Assembly (NCBI RefSeq): GCF_019084545.1
Contig: NZ_JAHREP010000024.1
Location: forward strand, 1-64,000
Direction of reading: 5' to 3'
From: Marinobacterium ramblicola
GTDB lineage: Bacteria; Pseudomonadota; Gammaproteobacteria; Pseudomonadales; Balneatricaceae
Length of the DNA stretch: 64,000 nt
The translations under genes and the position numbers were made by a program. Under the pieces are notes generated by a model. The model had not been told where the DNA came from, did not search any database, and saw only the letters and a list, made by a program, of their open reading frames with translations. Below are positions 18,354 to 24,818 of this stretch, piece by piece (the stretch's first letter is position 1; every line of letters begins with the position of its first letter).

Positions 18354-21040
18354 GGTGTGTTTTTCCCGCTCACAGCCTGAATGATCGGTGTTTCCGCTTT
18401 CGGTTCGTCATGCAGCGCGAAGACGGCCCGTTCTTTGACACCCGGCGCATCCAGATCCTCCGTGATGAAGGAGACGCCGCCGCCGACCAGCGTTTCCAGG
18501 CTGGCCACATTGACGTCGACGCCGCTGAACAGGCCGCCCCTGGCCTTGATGCCGCTGTGGTTGAAGAAGCGGCTGGAGCGGCGTACCAGGGTTGCGTGGG
18601 AGGGTTGGATATGGGCATAGACCAGCACCCCGTCGCCGCGCAGGTTGATCTCGTAGCCGGTTACCCGGCCTACCGGTACTTCACGGTAGAGCACCGGGCT
18701 GCCGACGGCGATGGAGCCGAGTTGGTTGGCATGCAGTTCCACCGTCAGCCCCGGTTGTGGCCGATAGGCGGGCGCGCGACGCAGGGCGATAAAGGTATCG
18801 CCGGGCGCTCCGTCGCCAGGCAGCACCTCGACATGGTTGCCGAACAGCAGGTTGGAGGGGTTCTCGATCCCGCTCAGGCGAATGGTCGCCTCGCTGATCC
18901 AAAAGCGGGAGCCCTCCCGGGCCAAAAACTCCGCTTCACGGAACAGACTGGCACGGGCGATGCGCCCCCCACTGCTGTCGGCGATGCGGATAGTGTCGAT
19001 GCGTCCCACCTGGGCACCGCGGTAACGAATAGGGGCACCGACCGCCAGATCGGCGCCGGGGGCAAAGTGGATCAGTATCCGGTGCACCTGCTCCCGGCTC
19101 GCCTGTTCGCTGGGGTAGAGATGGAACCGACTTGTTTTGGTTAACTTCTCGCCGCCGGTATCGGTTTCGAAGGCGATACCGCCTCTGATCAGCTGGGTTA
19201 GTGAGCCGGTCTGCACACTGACCCCGTCACGCAGGTTGGCCTTGGCGGTCACGCCCGAGTCAACCCAGAAGCGGCTGGCTGTGCTGACCAGATGGCGATA
19301 GGGAGCCTGGATCGAGATCCGGATCTCCACCCAGCGGCCATCCTCGGCCAACTGGTAGTGACGCACCTCGCCGACCTCGACGCCGCGATAGAGTACGGGA
19401 ACACCTACCGCGATGGCTCCACGCGCCTCGGCATAGAGGCGGACACTGAGTTCGTCGCCGTTGTCGGTCAGTAGCCTGCCATCGTCGGTGGCCGCATCAT
19501 AGTCGGCGTAGAGACTGAACTCGGGTTCGGCTTTTTGTAGTGGGGCCTGTTTGCCGCGAGGATTGAACAGGCTGATGCCGCCGCGCAGCAGCGTCTGCAC
19601 GCTGCCGGTGTGTACCGAGATCCCCTCATCGAGATCGGCCTTGAACTCGATGCCGCTGCTGTTCCAGAACCGACTGCGGCTGCCGACCAGGTGACGGTAG
19701 CGCTCCTTGATCACCGCATGGATCAGCACTCTGTCGCCGTTGGTGCTCAGCTCATAGCCGGTGACGCTGCCGATCGGCAGTTGACGAAAGAGTACCGGGG
19801 AGCCGCGGCTGATAGAGCCCAGCGCATCGGCCGACAGGCGGATCGGCAGCCCCTCGCTGACCGGAGCCCGCGCCGGGGGCTCATCCAGGGCGTGGAAACT
19901 GAAGGTTTCGGCACCCTGCCCCGGTGCCAGTTCGATATGCTGGCCGCTGAGCAGCTCCTGCAGGCTGAAATCGGCCGAGGGCAGGCCGGGTTGTGCCAAC
20001 CAGAACCGGGTTCCGGCGCGCAGCATGCTACGGGCGCGGGGGTCGATCAGCAGTTCGGCATGCAGCTCGCTGAAATCTTCAGTCAGTGACAGATCCCGTA
20101 CCCGTCCGACCCGGACCCCCTGGCTGAGCACTTCGGTACCGACGCTGAGTCGGGTACTGCCGGGAAACACCAGTTGCACGGGCACGCCATCTTCGGCGGC
20201 TTCATAATCGGCGAACAGTGGGAACTGGTCACCATCCTCGGCGGCGGGGTTGTCGCGCGGTTCCGGGGTGTAGAAATGTACGCCGCCGGCGATGATCGTG
20301 GCCAATGACCCGATACGAATATCGATATCGGGCAGCTTACCCTTGATCTCCAGGCTGCCGGCGTTCCAAAAGCGGGAGTGTTTGCGCACCAGGTGGGCGT
20401 ACAGCGGTTCGATGAACAGGTCGACCAGAATCTGGTCGCTGCTGCCGCTCAAGCGGTAATCCAGCACCTGGCCAACATCGATATCCCGGTAGTAGACCGG
20501 GGAGCCGCGATGGATCGAGGCGACGGAGTCGGCGTACAGGGTCAGATAGAGCCCCTCCCGGTCACGGGTAGCCGGAGGCGGCTCCTCCGCAGCGGTATAG
20601 CGGTAGGCGATCTCGCCCTCGCCTGGGCGAACGCCGATATAGTGGCCGGAGACCAGGGTTTCCAGGCCGCGGACCCCGGACAGGGAGATCTGGGGTTTGA
20701 CCAACCAGAACAGCGTGCCTTCATGCAGCAGTGCCTGGGCGTTGGCGTTGATCTCGATCTCCGCGGTGACCGTCTGCAGATCCTCGTTCAGCGTCAGCGA
20801 ACGCACCGTCCCGCTGGGCAGGCCGCGATAGATGACGCGGGTCTTGTTCACCTCCAGCCCCTCGGCGGAGTTGAATACCACCTCGATCATCACCCCGGCC
20901 TGGGAGTAGCTCTTGTATACCAGCCAGCCGGCGATCAGCGCTGCCAGCAGCGGCAGTATCCATACCGCCGACGGGCCTCGGTGTCGGCGAATCAGCGGTC
21001 TGACCGGGTCTGAGGCCGGGTGTTCAGGTTTCGGATCCAA
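18350..21040 (-). CDS. letB: MCE-domain intermembrane lipid transport protein LetB (YebT/PqiB family)
   Basis: The 896-residue protein starts with a cytoplasmic segment and one transmembrane helix (about 26-44). It continues into seven MCE/MlaD domains, each opening with a strand pattern such as VVFNSAEGLEVNKTRVIYRGLPSG, LYADSVASIHRGSPVYYRDIDVG or LHANQLGSIAVGSPVLYREVPVG. Seven domains match E. coli LetB, which stacks hexameric rings into a periplasm-spanning tunnel for lipids. The start is TTG at 21040 with a strong AGGAGG six bases upstream, and it overlaps the end of the second letA-like gene by 17 bases. The downstream lipoprotein overlaps the stop. Confidence 0.93.
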   Translation of the reverse strand: MDPKPEHPASDPVRPLIRRHRGPSAVWILPLLAALIAGWLVYKSYSQAGVMIEVVFNSAEGLEVNKTRVIYRGLPSGTVRSLTLNEDLQTVTAEIEINANAQALLHEGTLFWLVKPQISLSGVRGLETLVSGHYIGVRPGEGEIAYRYTAAEEPPPATRDREGLYLTLYADSVASIHRGSPVYYRDIDVGQVLDYRLSGSSDQILVDLFIEPLYAHLVRKHSRFWNAGSLEIKGKLPDIDIRIGSLATIIAGGVHFYTPEPRDNPAAEDGDQFPLFADYEAAEDGVPVQLVFPGSTRLSVGTEVLSQGVRVGRVRDLSLTEDFSELHAELLIDPRARSMLRAGTRFWLAQPGLPSADFSLQELLSGQHIELAPGQGAETFSFHALDEPPARAPVSEGLPIRLSADALGSISRGSPVLFRQLPIGSVTGYELSTNGDRVLIHAVIKERYRHLVGSRSRFWNSSGIEFKADLDEGISVHTGSVQTLLRGGISLFNPRGKQAPLQKAEPEFSLYADYDAATDDGRLLTDNGDELSVRLYAEARGAIAVGVPVLYRGVEVGEVRHYQLAEDGRWVEIRISIQAPYRHLVSTASRFWVDSGVTAKANLRDGVSVQTGSLTQLIRGGIAFETDTGGEKLTKTSRFHLYPSEQASREQVHRILIHFAPGADLAVGAPIRYRGAQVGRIDTIRIADSSGGRIARASLFREAEFLAREGSRFWISEATIRLSGIENPSNLLFGNHVEVLPGDGAPGDTFIALRRAPAYRPQPGLTVELHANQLGSIAVGSPVLYREVPVGRVTGYEINLRGDGVLVYAHIQPSHATLVRRSSRFFNHSGIKARGGLFSGVDVNVASLETLVGGGVSFITEDLDAPGVKERAVFALHDEPKAETPIIQAVSGKNTP

Positions 21041-21668
21041 TGCTTGCCTCCTGCAGGTGACGATCCCAGATCAAACGAGTATCCAGCGTGTTGGCCGCGA
21101 GCATGGTAAAGACCACCACCCCGGCAAATGCCAGTGCACCGGTCTGGCCAACGATATAGGCGAGGTTACCAAACTGTACCAGCGCCACCAGTATGCCGAC
21201 CACGAAGATATCCAGCATCGACCAGCGGCCGATCCAGTGCACGATGCGGAACATTACCATCTTCTGTTTCAGATTGGTGGCCTTGCCGAACTGAATCGCG
21301 ATCAGCAGCGAGCCCAGCGCCAGGATCTTGCCGACCGGAATCAGAATGCTGGCCGCGAGTACCACGATGGCGATCCCCCAGAGTCCGTGCTTGGTCAGTT
21401 CGATCACGCCCCCCATGATGGTCGACGCGTCTCCCTGACTGCTCAGCATGGTGACCCGCATGATCGGTAGCAGGTTGGCCGGCAGCATCAGCAGCGCCGA
21501 GGTGATCAGCAACGCCCAGGTGCGGACCAGGGAGTTGGGTTCGCGGCTATGCAGCAGCGCGCCACAGCGTGGGCAGTGCTGCTCCTCCAGGGCCAGCGGC
21601 CAGAGGGCGGTACAGTCGTGGCAGCGCAGCAGGCCCTGTGCCAATGCACTGTGATGCCAGCTATTCAT
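21024..21668 (-). CDS. PqiA/LetA-family half protein, second copy
   Basis: The 214-residue membrane protein carries a zinc-ribbon start (CHDC...CPRC, residues 14-37) and four hydrophobic helices, corresponding to one PqiA domain. In E. coli, LetA and PqiA are single chains of about 420 residues with two such domains; here the second half is a separate gene. The ATG at 21668 overlaps the stop of the first half by eight bases (ATGAATAG) and has GGAGG seven bases upstream, so this is genuine splitting, not a frameshift. The product likely pairs with the upstream copy to feed lipid to LetB. Confidence 0.9.
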   Translation of the reverse strand: MNSWHHSALAQGLLRCHDCTALWPLALEEQHCPRCGALLHSREPNSLVRTWALLITSALLMLPANLLPIMRVTMLSSQGDASTIMGGVIELTKHGLWGIAIVVLAASILIPVGKILALGSLLIAIQFGKATNLKQKMVMFRIVHWIGRWSMLDIFVVGILVALVQFGNLAYIVGQTGALAFAGVVVFTMLAANTLDTRLIWDRHLQEASIGSET

Positions 21669-22311
21669 GCCTCGCCTCCGATGGACTCGGTTGGTGCCTG
21701 AGTTCATCGATCTGGTGCCAGAACAGGTCGGGATCCAGTTGCGAGGAACTCAGCGTGGTGACGGCGATCAACGCCCCCAGACTGTAGAGTCCGAGCCCGG
21801 GATGAACGTCGGCGATATCGACCAGCTTGACCACCGAGACCAGAACTGCGATCAGGTACACCTCCAGCATGCCCCACTGATCCAGGTGCTGGTAACTGCG
21901 CATCGCCAGCGGCAGCAGCGGCCAGCGTGCGCGCAGATGCAGGGCGGCGGACAGGTAGGTGAGCAGCAGCAGTTTGCATAGCGGCACCAGAATCGCAAAC
22001 AGCAGGATCGTCAGCGCGACCAGGGCCAGTCCGTCCCGGTACATCACCATGGCACTGGAGAAGATGGTCTGCTCCTGTTGCCGGCCCAGAACCTCCAGCG
22101 TCAGTACCGGGAACAGGTTGGCTGGAATCAGCAAAATAAGCCCCGCCAGCGCCAACGCCAGGGAGCGCTCGGCGCTGTTGGGATGGCTCGAGATCAGGCG
22201 CGAACCACAACGGGGGCAGTGTACCACCTGGTCGCCCTCGATCAGCGGGCGCTGCATCAGCAGGTCGCACTCATGGCAGGCGATACGGTTATCGGGCTGT
22301 AGCGCATTCAT
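21661..22311 (-). CDS. PqiA/LetA-family half protein, first copy
   Basis: This protein of 216 residues has the N-terminal zinc ribbon CHEC...CPRC (residues 12-35), then four transmembrane helices (SLALALAGLILLIPANLFPVL and others). It matches the N-terminal half of LetA/YebS, the inner-membrane partner that works with the LetB tunnel. It opens a four-gene minus-strand operon with overlapping ends throughout (two LetA halves, LetB, lipoprotein). The promoter should be in 22312-22438, shared with divergent pdxH. The start at 22311 has GGATATCTGG just before it. Confidence 0.9.
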   Translation of the reverse strand: MNALQPDNRIACHECDLLMQRPLIEGDQVVHCPRCGSRLISSHPNSAERSLALALAGLILLIPANLFPVLTLEVLGRQQEQTIFSSAMVMYRDGLALVALTILLFAILVPLCKLLLLTYLSAALHLRARWPLLPLAMRSYQHLDQWGMLEVYLIAVLVSVVKLVDIADVHPGLGLYSLGALIAVTTLSSSQLDPDLFWHQIDELRHQPSPSEARHE

Positions 22312-22438
22312 TCCAGATATCCCGGTTTAGGCTTGTATCTCTCACGCGAGAAATTGCAGCTGAACTGATCAAGCGCAGAATTCATTCTTTCATATCGTAT
22401 ATAGTGGTCGCCTTTGAAGTGTCACACAGGAGAGCACA

Positions 22439-23089
22439 ATGGCAAATCAGAATAGCGATGTTAGCGCACTGCGGCGTGAATATGTGGCCAGCGGTCTGCA
22501 CAAGGCCGACTTGAGTGCAGACCCGTTCGAGCAGTTCCAACGCTGGTTTGGCACGGCGCTGGAGGCTCATCCTGACGACGCCACCTCAATGACCCTGGCC
22601 ACGGCCGATGGCGAGGGGCGCCCGGCAGCGCGTATTGTGCTGCTCAAGCATTTCGACCACCACGGTTTCTGTTGGTTTACCGACTTCCGCAGCGAAAAGG
22701 GGCAGCACCTGGCGCAGAACCCTTATGCCGAACTGCTGTTCTATTGGTATGGGCTGGAGCGTCAGGTACGTATCCGCGGTCCGGTCGAACAGCTCGATTA
22801 CAGCTTCGGTGAGCGCTATTTCCATGAGCGACCGGTAGGCAGCCGGATCAGCGCTGCCATCTCGCATCAGAGTGCGCCGGTGGACAGCCGTAGCACATTG
22901 GAGAGTGCGGTGGCGCAGCTGCGAGAGCAGTACGCGGATGGTGCGATTCCCTGTCCGGAAACCTGGGGTGGATATCGATTGGTCCCGGAGCGTTTCGAGT
23001 TCTGGCAGGGACGTGAAAACCGCCTGCATGACCGCTTCAGCTACGAGCTGAAGGATGGTCAGTGGCAGATCAACCGCCTGCAGCCTTGA
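22439..23089 (+). CDS. pdxH: Pyridoxamine/pyridoxine 5'-phosphate oxidase PdxH
   Basis: This FMN-dependent oxidase makes pyridoxal 5'-phosphate from PNP or PMP with O2. The length (216 residues) is typical. Conserved blocks are DPFEQFQRWF, PAARIVLLKHFDHHGFCWFTDFRSEKG, ELLFYWYGLERQVRIRG (FMN binding), SRISAAISHQS, PETWGGYRLVPERFEFWQGRENRLHDRF and the ending WQINRLQP. AGGAG lies seven bases before the ATG. It is a single gene followed by a large hairpin at 23094-23150. Divergent from the MCE operon. Confidence 0.96.
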   Translation: MANQNSDVSALRREYVASGLHKADLSADPFEQFQRWFGTALEAHPDDATSMTLATADGEGRPAARIVLLKHFDHHGFCWFTDFRSEKGQHLAQNPYAELLFYWYGLERQVRIRGPVEQLDYSFGERYFHERPVGSRISAAISHQSAPVDSRSTLESAVAQLREQYADGAIPCPETWGGYRLVPERFEFWQGRENRLHDRFSYELKDGQWQINRLQP

Positions 23090-23093
23090 GTGA

Positions 23094-23150
23094 CCTGCGG
23101 TGGGCGCGAAGCCTTCGCAGGAATGAAGCTGCTTCGCGCCCGTCCGCAGG
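23094..23150. repeat. Large inverted repeat (hairpin) after pdxH
   Basis: The sequence CCTGCGGTGGGCGCGAAG at 23094-23111 is mirrored by CTTCGCGCCCGTCCGCAGG at 23132-23150, with one unpaired base. The 20-base centre can form a smaller GCGAAG/CTTCGC alternative. No T-run follows on either strand, so this is REP-like or a Rho-independent stabiliser of the pdxH mRNA 3' end rather than a canonical terminator. Its sequence is unrelated to the elements at 2133 and 9652. Confidence 0.7.
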
Positions 23151-23250
23151 TGCAGATTAACGATCCTAGCGACCGGGGCGAGCGTTAATGCACCCGGAAA
23201 GCGCTGTTCTCCCCTCTGAGGTATTTTGAGCCGACAAGCCCGTCCTGCGC

Positions 23251-23511
23251 TCAGGATACCTTTTCACGCCATTTCAGATCACCGATCTGAACGTTCAACC
23301 ATTCAAAGCCTATACGTTTCGCCACGGCAGCTGCGCCATCGAGGCTCTTGAACTCACGTTCACCTTTTGAGCGCTGAAGATTCAATACCACAACATCGTT
23401 ATCCCTGGTGACGAACTTCAGCGTCCATCCCCGCGACATCGAGATCGGTATCGCCTGACAAGATTCAAATACGCCCGCCTTGAACAGTAGTTTGATTTCA
23501 CGTTCCTGCAT
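23251..23511 (-). CDS. Small protein of unknown function, plasmid-associated look (86 aa)
   Basis: The product is a compact alpha/beta protein. It has a helical start (EREIKLLFKAGVFESCQAIPISMS), a strand pair (GWTLKFVTRDNDVVVLNLQRSKGEREF), then KSLDGAAAVAKRIGFEWLNVQI. The last phrase resembles short plasmid partition or replication-associated proteins that end in a SLDAA...RIGF pattern. That link is from memory and weak. The ATG at 23511 has AAGGA nine bases upstream; a TTG two codons earlier is possible. Its upstream flank is the AT-rich patch, unlike the rest of the window, so horizontal origin is plausible. Confidence 0.6.
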   Translation of the reverse strand: MQEREIKLLFKAGVFESCQAIPISMSRGWTLKFVTRDNDVVVLNLQRSKGEREFKSLDGAAAVAKRIGFEWLNVQIGDLKWREKVS

Positions 23512-23946
23512 ATCCAAATTCCTTTGCGAGTTATCGATAACTGCTTATTGATAATTCTATAACTAATAGTGACAAATCGCAAATTATTGAAGCAAAATTT
23601 TTGGTTGTAAGCCATTGATATTAAATGGCTTTTTTGGGCGGAAGAGGTTTTTTTCCGGTTTCTGTTTTTTGTATATAAGCTATTGAATTATAAGGACTAT
23701 TTGATGCGTGTTTTTTTGTATCGAAAAGTAATAAAAGATGATCTATTTATATCAAATGACAAATCATTAAATTATATTTGAAATATCAAAAGCAATTTTT
23801 GATTGCTTTATCTCTATTTATGCCTCGCAGAGGCTCGTCAGAGGGGCATCGCGGTCATCGAGGAGTCTTCGAGCGGAGACAAAGGGGGCTTGTCGGGCGT
23901 TAATCGCGCGCTATGATTAGCGCGAATCAGCCAATACGAGGTGGTT
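23512..23946. other. AT-rich gene-free stretch of about 435 bases
   Basis: From about 23520 to 23820 the sequence is strikingly AT-rich, with runs such as TTTTTTTCC, TTTGTATATAAG and AATTATATTTGAAATATC, against a GC-rich background. I see no ORF with coding character. It contains a plus-strand intrinsic terminator (23609-23635). The last 120 bases (23825-23946) return to normal composition and should hold the promoter of the next gene. The patch also includes the promoter of the 86-aa gene, which reads away on the minus strand. Confidence 0.8.
23609..23635 (+). terminator. Intrinsic terminator without an obvious partner gene
   Basis: Stem AAGCCATT (23609-23616) pairs with AATGGCTT (23624-23631) around a seven-base loop, followed by a run of T to 23635. 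The orientation is plus strand. No plus-strand gene ends nearby: pdxH ends 520 bases upstream, across an opposing gene. It could end pdxH readthrough, or a small RNA antisense to the 5' side of the 86-aa gene. Confidence 0.65.
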
Positions 23947-24204
23947 ATGCCGACATATGACTATCTTTGCCCGAGCAACGGTCGGGTGCTGGAGGTGCGT
24001 CACTCGATGAGCGAGCGCTTGAATACCTGGGCGGAACTATGCGAGTTGGCCGAGGTCGACCTCGGCGACACTGCACCGGAGGCGCCGATCGAACGCTTGG
24101 CCAATGGAGGACAGATTGTGAGCCGCGGCAGCTTGGGCGACAAGCAGCCACCCTGTCAGGTGGGGGGGGCCTGCTGCGGCGCCCGTGCCTGCGGTCTGGA
24201 TTAG
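23947..24204 (+). CDS. FmdB-like small regulatory/zinc-ribbon family protein
   Basis: The 85-residue protein starts MPTYDYLCPSNGRVLEVRHSMSE, which matches the FmdB-type zinc-ribbon family start (MPTYDYxC). The usual second CxxC knuckle is not obvious. Cysteines sit at residue 8, in the ELCELAEVDLGD segment, and in a Cys-rich tail (CQVGGACCGARACG). The family is widespread and its function unknown; some members are putative regulators. The ATG at 23947 has GAGG six bases upstream; a GTG two codons earlier is less well placed. It overlaps the convergent 66-aa gene by four bases at its stop. Confidence 0.75.
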   Translation: MPTYDYLCPSNGRVLEVRHSMSERLNTWAELCELAEVDLGDTAPEAPIERLANGGQIVSRGSLGDKQPPCQVGGACCGARACGLD

Positions 24205-24401
24205 TTCTCTTTTTTGACGTCGAGCCGGGTGCGAAGCGCTTCTTCAACCCGGTTCAGGCAGTCGCGCATCGCCTTGACGGCATCATCGCTGTCGCTGAAT
24301 TCCGGCGTAAACTTGAACATGTCGAGCATCTCGACCAGGAAGCGCTCTTCGTTCATCTGTTTAAGCTGATCGGCGTTCCAGGTTTTCATTTTGGTGGGCA
24401 T
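24201..24401 (-). CDS. Small acidic helical protein of unknown function (66 aa)
   Basis: I do not recognise this family. The sequence MPTKMKTWNADQLKQMNEER is followed by two helical segments rich in Met, Asp and Glu, ending in a charged tail (RTRLDVKKEN). No signal, membrane helix or metal motif is present. The gene converges with the FmdB-like gene and overlaps its stop by four bases. Downstream of its start, an AGGAG-type element is visible in the complement of TTTTCTCCTCTT (24405-24416), well placed for translation, which supports a real gene despite the small size. Confidence 0.6.
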   Translation of the reverse strand: MPTKMKTWNADQLKQMNEERFLVEMLDMFKFTPEFSDSDDAVKAMRDCLNRVEEALRTRLDVKKEN

Positions 24402-24606
24402 CGTTTTCTCCTCTTGGCGCAGCTCGTGAGTGAGGCATCTGTCGAACCGTAAGACCTGCTGCGTATTCCTGATTCAGTAATGGGTCAGGGTGTCGAATTT
24501 TGCAAGCGGGGGCTTTCACTCGCTCGTTTGAGCTGAATCAATATTCGTCAACGGGAACGGCGTTACTCTTGTCTCAACGTTAAATGAGATAGAAAGGGTG
24601 AATGCT

Positions 24607-24741
24607 ATGTTCGGTGTTGATGCTTACAGCCTCGAGGTTCTGGTACCCAGCGTGATCGGCGTTGTTGCGATGGCCGGCGTGATGGTATGGGCGTTCGTCA
24701 AGGTCCGTCATTTGATGAACGAAGAACCCAAGCACAAATAA
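24607..24741 (+). CDS. Small single-pass membrane protein (44 aa)
   Basis: This short frame encodes MFGVDAYSLEVLVPSV, then a hydrophobic stretch (IGVVAMAGVMVWAFV, about residues 13-31), then a basic, charged end (KVRHLMNEEPKHK). This fits one transmembrane helix with the C terminus inside. An AAAGGGTG element lies about ten bases before the ATG, and a strong intrinsic terminator follows 31 bases after the stop, so this looks like a complete monocistronic unit. Upstream, 24402-24606 contains no other gene and must hold its promoter. The function is unknown; the size and topology resemble regulatory small membrane proteins. Confidence 0.65.
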   Translation: MFGVDAYSLEVLVPSVIGVVAMAGVMVWAFVKVRHLMNEEPKHK

Positions 24742-24772
24742 TCGATGGGAAGTGCCGTTGATGCCCCTCGTG

Positions 24773-24799
24773 AAAAGGCCTGCCGTGCGCAGGCCTTTT
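24773..24799. terminator. Bidirectional intrinsic terminator
   Basis: AAAAGGCCTGC at 24773-24783 pairs with GCAGGCCTTTT at 24789-24799 around a five-base loop. The A and T flanks make it work on both strands. It separates the 44-aa plus-strand gene from the DUF2339 gene ending at 24819 on the minus strand. Confidence 0.85.
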
Positions 24800-24818
24800 G
24801 CTTTGTCTTAGGCGCGGG

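Noticed and set aside
24548-24580. Sigma-E-type promoter before the 44-aa gene (GGAAC ... TCTCA)
   Set aside because: The spacing between the two elements is about five bases too short for the known consensus.
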